Source: Phycisphaerae bacterium | GTDB lineage: Bacteria > Planctomycetota > Phycisphaerae > Phycisphaerales > Phycisphaeraceae | Direction of reading: 5' to 3' | Assembly: GCA_002688155.1 (NCBI GenBank) | Contig: NZCH01000072.1 | Coordinates: 1-7,241 of the forward strand | DNA length: 7,241 nucleotides | Part shown: positions 1-6,199 of the stretch, piece by piece | How the letters are laid out: each line of letters begins with the position of its first letter | How positions within the stretch are numbered: the first letter of the stretch is position 1 | Translations under genes and position numbers: made by a program | Notes under the pieces: model-generated | What the model was told of the DNA's origin: nothing | Seen by the model: only the letters and a program-made list of their open reading frames with translations | Databases searched by the model: none

Positions 1-108
1 AAGGTCGCAGAAAACAGAGATGAAATGTTCCTCCGCTGATTTTGCAAGAGCCGAACCGCTGCAAGCTGTATCGTGTCGTGGATAATCTTCTGCGTATTCT
101 GCGACTTT
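1..108. repeat. Widely spaced inverted repeat upstream of the tRNA
   Basis: Bases 1-12 (AAGGTCGCAGAA) are complementary to bases 97-108 (TTCTGCGACTTT), with 11 Watson-Crick pairs and one G-T pair. The 84 bases between them have no obvious strong internal fold. TTCTGCG also occurs twice in tandem, at 88-94 and 97-103, and a T run follows at 106-110. GATAAT at 81-86 resembles a -10 box, but no good -35 sits upstream of it. The arms might close a structured RNA or belong to the end of a transcript entering from the left. The window starts inside the repeat, so this cannot be decided. No open reading frame of note covers it. Confidence 0.25.
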
Positions 109-171
109 TTGCGGCTAATCGAAACGCCGACGATCAGTGGTCGGTCGGTATCGAGTTCGTTATCCATTGTT

Positions 172-244
172 GGATCGGTAGCTCAACTGGCAGAGCAGCC
201 GGCTCTTAACCGGCAGGTTGAAGGTTCGAGTCCTTCGGGGGGCA
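172..244 (+). tRNA. tRNA-Lys (anticodon CTT), acceptor stem mispaired
   Basis: Most of a standard cloverleaf is present. The D stem GCTC (181-184) pairs with GAGC (193-196). The anticodon stem GCCGG (198-202) pairs perfectly with CCGGC (210-214) around the loop CTCTTAA, giving anticodon CTT at 205-207, which reads the Lys codon AAG. The T stem GAAGG (220-224) pairs with CCTTC (232-236) around TTCGAGT. Position 8 is T179. The acceptor stem fails: the 5' strand GGATCGG (172-178) faces GGGGGGC (237-243) and can form only about three pairs (G1-C72, T4-G69, C5-G68). The 3' strand would need a 5' partner of the GCCCCCC type. CCA is not encoded after A244. The core is too good to be chance, so this is a real tRNA gene or a recent derivative of one. 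Whether it makes a working tRNA is doubtful. Confidence 0.7.
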
Positions 245-272
245 TTTCCTAATGCCGGAGTTCGATTTCCGG
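241..272. repeat. Two back-to-back small hairpins at the tRNA 3' end
   Basis: GGCATT (241-246) pairs with AATGCC (251-256) around TCCT, beginning inside the tRNA acceptor end. CCGGA (255-259) pairs with TCCGG (268-272) around GTTCGATT. The two share bases 255-256, so they compete or stack. The second loop resembles a T-loop sequence, but its stem is out of register for a genuine T arm. They could help tRNA 3' processing or transcription termination, although no strong T tract follows directly. The role is inferred only. Confidence 0.3.
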
Positions 273-360
273 TTTCCAATTTTAACGCACAATGCCCAAT
301 TTCTTAGCGAATAGAAACCGGTTTACACCAAACCCATGGCGCTGCTCCGGGCTATAACGT

Positions 361-379
361 CCGGCCCTTTCAGGGCCGG
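361..379. terminator. Perfect 8-bp hairpin in the convergent tRNA/serA gap
   Basis: CCGGCCCT (361-368) pairs with AGGGCCGG (372-379) around TTC. The stem is strong and symmetrical, so it would form in RNA from either strand. No T run follows on either strand, so it is not a classical Rho-independent terminator. Its place between converging genes makes a stop or RNA 3'-end stabiliser plausible, but this is inference. Confidence 0.3.
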
Positions 380-437
380 TTCGCAACTTACCGGCGCCTT
401 CGCAAAGTCATTATCAATTACCGAATTCGTGCGTTGG

Positions 438-459
438 CGGTGAGAATCACCGGTATTTT
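438..459 (+). terminator. Weak terminator-like hairpin with short T run
   Basis: CGGTGA (438-443) pairs with TCACCG (447-452) around GAA, followed on the + strand by GTATTTT. It could end transcripts coming from the tRNA direction. The stem is short and the T run has only four bases, so this is tentative. Confidence 0.25.
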
Positions 460-585
460 ACACGGCGAACGCGCCAGGCGCTGCAAAGAAACTAATGGGC
501 ATATGGGAAAACCGGGTTTAAAGGTGCGGGAGGTGTCCAAGACCGTGCCAAGTATGCACCATCGCTGGATCGGGAAGCACACCGG

Positions 586-2247
586 TCATCCGTGCACGGC
601 CGGCAGTTTCAAAATGATCGCCCGGTTGATGCTGTCGTGGGCGCGCAGCTTGTCGAGCAGGTCGGCCGGCGGGTCGTTGTCGACTTTCAGTACCATCATC
701 GCGTCGCGTTGCCGGCGGCTGATCACCATGTCGGCGATGTTGACCCCGGCGTTGCCGAACTCCGTGCCGACGATGCCGATGATGCCAGGCTGATCGTCGT
801 TCTGCACGATCACCATCGCGCCGGCAGGGACCATATCCATGTGGTAGCCGTTGATCTCGCGCACGCGCGGATGCATGCTGTCGTCGACGCCGCCGACGAT
901 GCGGCGTGGCGGCGTGCCGTGCGTGGCTTCGCCGGCGATTTCGATTATGACCTGCTCACCGCGACGCTGGTCCTTCTCGTCGATGACCGTGCGCAGTTTG
1001 ATACCGCGCTGCTCGGCGGCGTGGCGGACGTTGATCATGTTCAGCGGGGTGTTCATGTGTCCCTGCAACAGGCCGATGAGCGCCACGCGTTCGATCGTTC
1101 CCGCGACGGCCGCCGGCTGCTCGCCTGTGACCTCAAACGTCACGGATGCGAACCCGCGTGTGACCATCGGGCTGATCAGCCGCGCCATGCGTGACGCCAG
1201 ATCGACAAAGCCGGCCTGCACCGGGTCGAGGTCCAGGCGCAATCCAGGCGCGTTGACCGCGCCGCTGATGCCCTGCCCTCGCAGGTATTTCAGTAATGAC
1301 TCAGCCGCGTCGATACTGACCGCGCGCTGCGCTTCGACCGTGCTGGCCCCCAGGTGCGGTGTGACCAGAAGTTTCGGGTGTTTTCGCAGCGGGCTGTCCG
1401 CTGGAAGCGGTTCGGTCGCGTATACGTCCAGCGCTGCGCCGCCACACTGGCCGTTGTCCAAAGCGCGCAGCAATGCGTCTTCGTCAATCACCCCGCCGCG
1501 CGACGCATTGACCGCGAGCATGCCCGGGTTGCACTGTGCGAAACTTGCATCGCTCAGGATCCCGCGCGTATCGTCCGTCAGTGGCACGTGGAAAGTGAGC
1601 ATGTCCACGTTTGGCAACATCTCCACAAAGGACCGGAACAGTTTGACTTTGCCGTCCATCGTGGTGGGCGTGTTGATGAACGGGTCGAACCCCACGACAT
1701 TCATATCGAACGCCAATGCACGCTGCGCGACTGCCTGGCCGATCCGCCCCAGGCCAACGACCCCCAACGTCTTACCCGAAAGCTGAGTTCCTTGAAATCG
1801 ATTGCGGTCCCATCGGCCGTCGGCCATCGTCACATGCGCCTGGCCAATGTGCCGCGCCAGCGCCAGCAGCAGCCCGAACGCGTGCTCGGCCGTCGTGATC
1901 GTGTTGGCCTCGGCGGTATTGATGACAAGGATGCCTGCCGCCGTCGCCGCATCCAGATCGATGTTGTCCACGCCCACGCCCGCGCGCGCGATGATTTTGA
2001 GCCGGCCCGGGTGCTCGAGCACGTTCGCCGACACCGTCGCCGCGCTGCGCACGATCAGCCCGTCATGTTCGCCGACGATTTCCGCCAGTGCGTCCTCATC
2101 GAGGCCCGGCCGGTTCGTCAGTTCAACGTCTGACTGCGCACGGATGTACTCCAGCCCCTCGTCATTGAGCTTGTCAGCGACGAGGATGGCGAACGTGCTT
2201 GCCCGTGGCGTGGTCGAAGCGGCGGCTTGTGTTGGGGTCGCGGTCAT
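586..2247 (-). CDS. serA: D-3-phosphoglycerate dehydrogenase
   Basis: SerA oxidises 3-phosphoglycerate to 3-phosphohydroxypyruvate with NAD+, the first step of cytosolic serine synthesis. The product has 553 residues. The catalytic/NAD region carries GVGVDNID at 90-97 and the Rossmann motif GLGRIG at 165-170. The catalytic residues of the D-2-hydroxyacid dehydrogenase family are visible: Arg250 in NASRGG, Glu279 in the ATEP segment, and His298 in TPHLGAST. A central domain at about 325-465 matches the allosteric substrate-binding domain of long (type I) enzymes. A C-terminal ACT domain starts near 477, with NDDQPGIIG at 483-491 and Asn503, the kind of site that binds serine in feedback control. 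The protein is about 20-25 residues longer than typical because of an Ala/Thr-rich N-terminal tail before ILVADKL. ATG at 2247 is used because I see no better start downstream. No clear Shine-Dalgarno sequence precedes it. The gene ends in TGA. serB and serC are not in view. Confidence 0.96.
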   Translation of the reverse strand: MTATPTQAAASTTPRASTFAILVADKLNDEGLEYIRAQSDVELTNRPGLDEDALAEIVGEHDGLIVRSAATVSANVLEHPGRLKIIARAGVGVDNIDLDAATAAGILVINTAEANTITTAEHAFGLLLALARHIGQAHVTMADGRWDRNRFQGTQLSGKTLGVVGLGRIGQAVAQRALAFDMNVVGFDPFINTPTTMDGKVKLFRSFVEMLPNVDMLTFHVPLTDDTRGILSDASFAQCNPGMLAVNASRGGVIDEDALLRALDNGQCGGAALDVYATEPLPADSPLRKHPKLLVTPHLGASTVEAQRAVSIDAAESLLKYLRGQGISGAVNAPGLRLDLDPVQAGFVDLASRMARLISPMVTRGFASVTFEVTGEQPAAVAGTIERVALIGLLQGHMNTPLNMINVRHAAEQRGIKLRTVIDEKDQRRGEQVIIEIAGEATHGTPPRRIVGGVDDSMHPRVREINGYHMDMVPAGAMVIVQNDDQPGIIGIVGTEFGNAGVNIADMVISRRQRDAMMVLKVDNDPPADLLDKLRAHDSINRAIILKLPAVHG

Positions 2248-2466
2248 TGCATGTACATCGCGTGCCGATCTGGCGTGCCGTCAACTTATTCTATACGCAC
2301 CTTATCGGGGGAAACGGGCCAGAGGATGCGACCGATAACTGATATGCGCTGACTTGCACATTGCCGGTGCACCTGCGGTGCTACCGCGACGCGCAGATGG
2401 TGGGTGTTTGTCGATTGATTGATTGACTGGATTATTTCGGGTGCCTGGGTGCTTCACCGCGCCGTG
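2248..2466. other. Spacer between hemL and serA
   Basis: This gap is long enough to separate hemL from serA transcriptionally and should hold the serA promoter on the - strand. Read on that strand, TATAGAAT (around 2291-2298) resembles a -10 region, but no good -35 box lies at the right distance, so I do not call a promoter. GCGGT (2375-2379) pairs with ACCGC (2383-2387) as a small hairpin. A short tandem run of GATT (three copies, 2413-2424) lies just past the hemL stop. None of these amounts to a classical terminator. Confidence 0.4.
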
Positions 2467-3786
2467 CTAACGCTGCTTCTGCGCCACGGTGCGAAACGCT
2501 TTCTTCGCGGCGTGCAGCGTTCGTTCGATCATCAGGTTGTCGTGTTCGGTGCTGACGAACCACGTTTCGAACTGGCTTGGCGGCAGGACGACGCCTTGGT
2601 CGAGCATGGCATGGAAGAACGTCGCGAACGCATTCGTGTCGCATTGTATTGCGTCATTGTAATTCTGCACCGGGCCGCTGGTGAAGAAGCAGCACACCAT
2701 CGAGTTGACGGTCGTGCATCGCGCCGGGACGCCGGCCTGCACGGCGGCGGCACCGAGTCCCTGGGCCAATGTCTTTGAGTGTTGTGCGAGCGACGTGTAC
2801 ACGCCCGGTTCACGAAGCGCGTCAAGTGTTGCCCGGCCAGCGACCATCGCCAATGGGTTGCCGCTGAGCGTGCCCGCCTGATAGACCGGCCCGTCGGGAG
2901 ATATCTGGCGCATCAGGTCCTCGCGCCCGCCATACGCAGCGCAAGGCAACCCGCCGCCCATCACCTTGCCCAGGCAGGTCAGGTCAGGCGTCACGCCAAA
3001 CAACTCCTGCGCTCCGCCGTACGCCACGCGGAAGCCGGTCATCACTTCATCAAAGATAAGTAGTGCCCCGTGCTTGTCGCACAGGTCGCGCAGCGCGTCG
3101 AGGTAGCCTTCGTTGGGCGGGATGGTGCCCATGTTGCCCGCCACCGGTTCGAGCAACATGGCGGCAACGTCACCGGGCTGCTCCAACGCGGCCTGCGCCG
3201 CATCCACGTCGTTAAACGGCACGAGCAGCGTGTGCTGTGTGACCGCGTCCGGGACGCCGGGCGAACTGGGTGTCCCCAGCGTCGTTGCGCCGCTGCCGGC
3301 CTGCACCAGTAGCGAATCCGCGTGCCCGTGGTAGCAGCCGGTGCACTTGATGATGTTGGCCCTGCCGGTGGCCGCCCGCGCCAGGCGGATCGCGCTCATC
3401 GTTGATTCCGTGCCCGAGTTGACCATCCGTACGACGTCGATTGACGGCACAGCGTCAACGATCAACCTCGCCAGCGCCGTTTCCGCTTCCGTGGGCATCC
3501 CGAACGCCGTGCCGCGCGCGATTGCCTTCGTGAGCGCCACCGTTATCGCCTGCGGTGCGTGGCCGAGGATCAACGGCCCGTACGCGCCGACATAATCGAT
3601 GTATTCATTGCCGTCGACGTCCGTCACACAGCAACCACTTCCCGAAGCAATAACGATCGGCTCGCCGCCAACGGCCTGATACGCGCGCACCGGCGAATTC
3701 ACCCCGCCGGGCATCACCGGTGTCGCGCCCGCGAATGCGCGCTGCGAGTTGGCACGTTTTGGCTTCGTTTGTATTGCTTCAGTCAT
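2467..3786 (-). CDS. hemL: Glutamate-1-semialdehyde 2,1-aminomutase
   Basis: HemL is a pyridoxal-phosphate enzyme that turns glutamate-1-semialdehyde into 5-aminolevulinate. This is the last step of the C5 (glutamyl-tRNA) route to haem and other tetrapyrroles in the cytosol. Counting from the ATG at 3786 the protein has 439 residues, close to the family's usual 425-435. The signature PGGVNSPVRA is at 26-35, NSGTE at 123-127, YHGHAD at 152-157, FDEVMTGFR at 245-253, the PLP-binding lysine Lys274 in LGKVMGGG, and YQAGTLSGNP at 302-311. A TTG three codons upstream (3795) could also start translation, directly after an in-frame TAA. ATG is preferred, although no strong ribosome site precedes either. 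The gene ends in TAG. It lies 64 bases behind the ThDP enzyme gene and may be co-transcribed with it. The protein is fairly cysteine-rich, with two Cys-Cys pairs. The usual KFEGCYHGHAD segment here reads KCTGCYHGHAD. Confidence 0.96.
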   Translation of the reverse strand: MTEAIQTKPKRANSQRAFAGATPVMPGGVNSPVRAYQAVGGEPIVIASGSGCCVTDVDGNEYIDYVGAYGPLILGHAPQAITVALTKAIARGTAFGMPTEAETALARLIVDAVPSIDVVRMVNSGTESTMSAIRLARAATGRANIIKCTGCYHGHADSLLVQAGSGATTLGTPSSPGVPDAVTQHTLLVPFNDVDAAQAALEQPGDVAAMLLEPVAGNMGTIPPNEGYLDALRDLCDKHGALLIFDEVMTGFRVAYGGAQELFGVTPDLTCLGKVMGGGLPCAAYGGREDLMRQISPDGPVYQAGTLSGNPLAMVAGRATLDALREPGVYTSLAQHSKTLAQGLGAAAVQAGVPARCTTVNSMVCCFFTSGPVQNYNDAIQCDTNAFATFFHAMLDQGVVLPPSQFETWFVSTEHDNLMIERTLHAAKKAFRTVAQKQR

Positions 3787-3811
3787 GACAGACAAAGTTT
3801 AACACGCTGTA

Positions 3812-3835
3812 CGGCACATACCATCGCGCGTGCCG
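3812..3835. repeat. Small hairpin between the ThDP enzyme gene and hemL
   Basis: CGGCAC (3812-3817) pairs with GTGCCG (3830-3835) across a 12-base loop. On the - strand it lies just after the ThDP enzyme stop codon and about 25 bases before the hemL ATG. No T run follows on the - strand. It might partly separate the two genes or mark an RNA processing point. Six pairs with a long loop is weak evidence. Confidence 0.25.
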
Positions 3836-3850
3836 GCAACAGCGACAGTG

Positions 3851-5512
3851 TTACGAGAACTTGGTCATCAACTCGCGCTCGGGATATTGCGGGTCCCGCA
3901 ATTCCACCGTCAATTCGATCAGGTTGATCGCATCAAGCAACACGCTGGTGGTCAGCGCGGCAGCGAATGCGTCGAGTGTGTCGGCCCGGCACGCCGCGAC
4001 GCCGTACGCGTCGGCGAACTTTTGAAAATCCGGGTTCAGCAGGTTGCAGCCAAGTTCCGCCCGGCCCAGGTTCAGCTGCATGCCCGCTTCGATTGCGCCG
4101 TATGAACGGTTGTTGCACACGACGATCGTGATCGGCGTCTGCTCCTGCACGGCCATGATCAGTTCGGTGCCGGTGTACTGGAATCCGCCGTCGCCGATGA
4201 TGCAAACGACCGGTTGATCGGGGCAGGCGATTTTCGCTCCGATCGCCTGCGGCAGCGCGCCGCCGAGGCCGCCGTAACCCATCGGATACTGAAAACATCG
4301 AGGCCGGTTGGCAGGTAAGCACCGGTGCGCCCAGTAGCCAAGGCTGCACCGGTCGGCAACGACGATGGTGTCCTCCGGCAGTGCGTGGCGCAAGACCTCG
4401 ACGGCCTGTGTTTCCGCGGGCGCCAGCTGACGAATTTGCCCGAACAGCTCGCGCTGTGCGTTGTTGGCGCGGTCAAGCCATGCGGTGTCAGCCGGCGCGC
4501 GATCGGGTAATTCCGCGACGATGGCCTCGAGCGCCACGCGCGCATCGGCAACGATTCCAAGGTCCGGCTCGTACGTTCGGCCGATTTCCTCTTCGTCGAT
4601 ATCAACGTGAATCAGCTTGCCATCGAACTTGATGTTCCAAAGTGACGCATCTTCCTGTTTGAACATGGTGCCCACCGCCAGCACGACGTCGGCGTCGGCA
4701 ATCAGCTCGTCGACGGGTCCGCCGGCGAGCGGGTTGCGCATGATCAGATTGGGGTGCTGCGCCGGCAGGACGCCTCGCGCCAGCGCAGAGGTTACGACGA
4801 CCGCGCCGAGCCGCTCGGCCAGTTGCGCAAGCACGTCGCCGGCCCCGCTGATCACAGTGCCGGTTCCTGCCCATAGCAGCGGCTGCTGCGCACCGCCTAA
4901 CCATTGCCCGGCGGTTTCGACGCACGCGGACTCGGGCGGTTCTGGTGCGACGGCCACGGTCGGCGGATCGGTGGCCGGCACCGACGCCGACAGCAGGTCA
5001 TGTGGAATTTCGCAATACACACCGCCCGGTCGGCCGTTGCGCAGTTGACCGACTAATTCCGCGATGACGTGCGGAATCTCGTCGGCCCGTTCGCACCGTC
5101 GCACCGCGCGGCACACCGGCTTCATGATTTCCAGCGAGTCGTTCAGGTCATGCAACGCGCCGCGGTTCTGACGGACCAGCGTCGTTGCGACGGTCGTGGA
5201 CACCGCCAGAACGGCCGACGTGTCGGTGGTCGCCTGGCCCATCGCGGCGGCCATGTTCGCCACCCCGGGGCCACTTGTCGTCGTCACCACGCCAATGCGG
5301 CTGCTGGCACGGCTGTACCCGTCAGCCATGAATACGAGCCCCTGTTCGTGCCGGCCCAGGACCAGCCGCACCGCTTCCTGCTGCGAGAGGGCGTCAAAGA
5401 TCGGCACGCTGTGGCCCCCGGGCACGCCGAAGATTCGGTCGATGCCCTGCGCCGCAAGCGCTGAGACAAGGGCCGTCGCGCCTGTATGAATTGTCGTGTT
5501 CGTTTCCACCAT
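3851..5512 (-). CDS. Thiamine-diphosphate-dependent 2-oxo acid enzyme, acetolactate synthase superfamily
   Basis: From the ATG at 5512 the protein has 553 residues and the three-domain build of the acetolactate synthase/decarboxylase superfamily. The N-terminal pyrimidine-binding domain contains FGVPGG and RHEQG with catalytic Glu56. The central domain is at about 195-340. The C-terminal pyrophosphate domain has the metal/ThDP motif GDGG at 440-443 ending at NN, 467-468. The substrate is unclear. Against true acetolactate synthase (IlvB): the usual FQE stretch is replaced by GALHDLND, the QW region after the ThDP motif is missing (NNRSYGAIEAG here), and no small regulatory subunit gene adjoins. 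The FMADGYSR segment and the LHD region recall 5-guanidino-2-oxopentanoate decarboxylase (AruI)-like proteins, but this is from memory. A GTG two codons upstream is an alternative start. ATG is favoured because GGTGATC directly before it resembles the extended Shine-Dalgarno sequence. The stop is TAA. Confidence 0.9.
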   Translation of the reverse strand: MVETNTTIHTGATALVSALAAQGIDRIFGVPGGHSVPIFDALSQQEAVRLVLGRHEQGLVFMADGYSRASSRIGVVTTTSGPGVANMAAAMGQATTDTSAVLAVSTTVATTLVRQNRGALHDLNDSLEIMKPVCRAVRRCERADEIPHVIAELVGQLRNGRPGGVYCEIPHDLLSASVPATDPPTVAVAPEPPESACVETAGQWLGGAQQPLLWAGTGTVISGAGDVLAQLAERLGAVVVTSALARGVLPAQHPNLIMRNPLAGGPVDELIADADVVLAVGTMFKQEDASLWNIKFDGKLIHVDIDEEEIGRTYEPDLGIVADARVALEAIVAELPDRAPADTAWLDRANNAQRELFGQIRQLAPAETQAVEVLRHALPEDTIVVADRCSLGYWAHRCLPANRPRCFQYPMGYGGLGGALPQAIGAKIACPDQPVVCIIGDGGFQYTGTELIMAVQEQTPITIVVCNNRSYGAIEAGMQLNLGRAELGCNLLNPDFQKFADAYGVAACRADTLDAFAAALTTSVLLDAINLIELTVELRDPQYPERELMTKFS

Positions 5513-5622
5513 GATCACCGTTTCTTTTCAGCCCGGTCGCATGCCAGCAGGCTGCGCCGTCCCAAACTGCGCTTCGGGACGCACGAGGTTATCCGACCCG
5601 ACCTGAGCCGTCGCCCCAGGTC

Positions 5623-5651
5623 TTGCAATTGCCAGTCAAATGACGTATTGT
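5623..5651 (+). promoter_or_regulatory. Candidate sigma70-type promoter for rpsO
   Basis: TTGCAA (5623-5628) and TATTGT (5646-5651) each match four of six consensus bases of the -35 and -10 boxes and are separated by exactly 17 bases. Transcription would begin near 5658, giving a leader of about 40 bases before the rpsO ATG. It is the best-spaced pair I found in the divergent region. Confidence 0.4.
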
Positions 5652-5653
5652 AC

Positions 5654-5667
5654 GGGATTGAAATCCC
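5654..5667 (+). promoter_or_regulatory. Small hairpin in the rpsO leader region
   Basis: GGGAT (5654-5658) pairs with ATCCC (5663-5667) around TGAA. Three GGAC words follow at 5674, 5681 and 5685, the last about 10 bases before the rpsO start and the nearest thing to a ribosome site. S15 is known to repress its own mRNA by binding leader structure in several bacteria, so a role in that is possible. If transcription starts near 5658 the hairpin would be split, which weakens the idea. Confidence 0.2.
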
Positions 5668-5697
5668 CGCCCCGGACTCTGGACGGACACACTTGGC

Positions 5698-5967
5698 ATG
5701 GCACTTACCGAGCAGCGAACGACACAGATCATTGAAGATTATCGGCGTGGCGACAAAGACACCGGCTCGCCGGAGGTGCAGATTGCTCTGCTGACGTCGC
5801 GGATTGTCGACCTGACCGAGCATCTGAAGTCCAACAAGCATGATTTCGCGTCGCGACGGGGCTTGCTGATGATGGTCAGCCGGCGCAACCGGCTGCTGCG
5901 CTACCTGCAGCGAACCGATCGCGAAAATTACCAGAAGTTGATTGGTAGACTGGGCCTGCGCAAGTAA
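5698..5967 (+). CDS. rpsO: 30S ribosomal protein S15
   Basis: S15 is a primary binder of 16S rRNA in the central domain of the small subunit and helps form the bridge to the 50S subunit. The 89-residue product has the normal family length and the expected all-helical sequence. The conserved core TGSPEVQIALLTSRI lies at about 22-36, followed by LTEHLKSNKHDFASRRGLL, then the C-terminal RRNRLLRYL and the YQKLIGRLGLRK tail. Translation starts at ATG (5698) behind a weak GGAC-type ribosome site and stops at TAA. It is the first gene of the rpsO-pnp pair and is transcribed away from the ThDP enzyme gene. In bacteria S15 commonly represses its own translation. A leader hairpin lies upstream, but no specific S15 target can be recognised from sequence alone. 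Confidence 0.97.
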   Translation: MALTEQRTTQIIEDYRRGDKDTGSPEVQIALLTSRIVDLTEHLKSNKHDFASRRGLLMMVSRRNRLLRYLQRTDRENYQKLIGRLGLRK

Positions 5968-5994
5968 GCGCAGCGGTATTGTTGTGTAGATGGG

Positions 5995-6016
5995 GCCCTT
6001 CGGGTACCGAACGGGC
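5995..6016 (+). terminator. Hairpin downstream of rpsO
   Basis: GCCC plus TTCGG (5995-6003) pairs with CCGAA plus GGGC (6007-6016), with a single bulged C at 6012 and a three-base loop. It begins 28 bases after the rpsO stop. No T run follows, so full intrinsic termination is unlikely. A partial terminator or mRNA 3'-end stabiliser fits the position. Confidence 0.35.
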
Positions 6017-6047
6017 AGCGAATAGTCAATCAGTAGTGGCCATGGGC

Positions 6048-6086
6048 TTGGCGCCCCGGCCCCGGAACGACGGACCGGGGCGCCAA
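6048..6086 (+). promoter_or_regulatory. Strong 12-bp perfect stem between rpsO and pnp
   Basis: TTGGCGCCCCGG (6048-6059) is the exact reverse complement of CCGGGGCGCCAA (6075-6086), with a 15-base loop. This is the strongest inverted repeat seen in the window. No T run follows on either strand, so it is not a standard intrinsic terminator. In E. coli the pnp leader has a stem-loop cut by RNase III, through which PNPase controls its own mRNA. This stem occupies the equivalent place, but equivalence of function is inference. Confidence 0.5.
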
Positions 6087-6132
6087 TCTCAATGTCCACT
6101 GCTGAAAAGTCAATCGGAGCGTCTTGCTTGTA

Positions 6133-6159
6133 GTCCGCGACGCAATCAATGTCGCAGAC
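6133..6159 (+). promoter_or_regulatory. Third hairpin in the pnp leader
   Basis: GTCCGCGAC (6133-6141) pairs with GTCGCAGAC (6151-6159) at eight of nine positions, with one C-A mismatch and a nine-base loop. It lies about 50 bases ahead of the pnp start. An AT-rich stretch (6172-6188) and the ribosome site follow, leaving the start region probably unstructured. It could be part of a pnp control element. Confidence 0.35.
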
Positions 6160-6193
6160 CATCGGCGGGGCGTTTATTTAACACTTTTGTGGT

Positions 6194-6199
6194 AGAGGT
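6194..6199 (+). promoter_or_regulatory. Ribosome binding site of pnp
   Basis: AGAGGT lies eight bases before the ATG at 6208, a good Shine-Dalgarno match at normal spacing. It is the clearest ribosome site in the window and fixes the pnp start. Confidence 0.65.

Larger units (their letters stand above)
245..585. other. Non-coding stretch between the tRNA and serA
   Basis: No convincing protein gene lies here. A frame opening at 434 on the + strand runs into the antisense of serA and has no recognisable protein features. The stretch holds a perfect palindrome AAACCGGTTT at 315-324, an 8-bp hairpin at 361-379, and a 6-bp hairpin at 438-452 followed by ATTTT. Transcripts of the tRNA (+) and serA (-) converge here, so it is a natural place for terminators. 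None of the hairpins has the textbook GC stem plus long T run. Confidence 0.5.

Noticed and set aside
255..272. Possible remnant of a second tRNA (T-loop-like GTTCGATT)
   Set aside because: The stem is out of register with the T-loop, and no D or anticodon arm precedes it.
434..793. A 119-residue + strand frame starting in the tRNA-serA gap
   Set aside because: Over half is antisense to the serA 3' end. The part in the gap has no domain and no clear ribosome site.
592..1194. A 200-residue + strand frame rich in His, Asp and Arg
   Set aside because: It is antisense to serA. The repetitive VVD/HDH composition reflects the complement of GC-rich codons, not a protein.
851..1786. A 311-residue open frame on the + strand
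   Set aside because: It lies wholly antisense to serA. Its Arg/Ser/Pro-rich composition is typical of a GC-rich shadow frame, and it has no recognisable domain.
1354..2133. A 259-residue + strand frame
   Set aside because: It is also antisense to serA, with no motif and no ribosome site, whereas serA has all its catalytic residues.
2280..2301. Promoter for serA with -10 TATAGAAT on the - strand
   Set aside because: No acceptable -35 box lies 16-18 bases upstream. It is noted only within the spacer entry.
2413..2426. GATT tandem run as a functional repeat or CRISPR-like unit
   Set aside because: Only three copies of a four-base word occur. It is too short and lacks spacers or any array structure.
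3851..5512. Assigning the symbol ilvB
   Set aside because: Key acetohydroxyacid synthase stretches are missing and there is no ilvN neighbour, so the symbol would overstate the evidence.
5515..6162. A 215-residue - strand frame opposite rpsO
   Set aside because: It covers rpsO and both its flanks on the opposite strand. No family resemblance is seen, and rpsO is certain.
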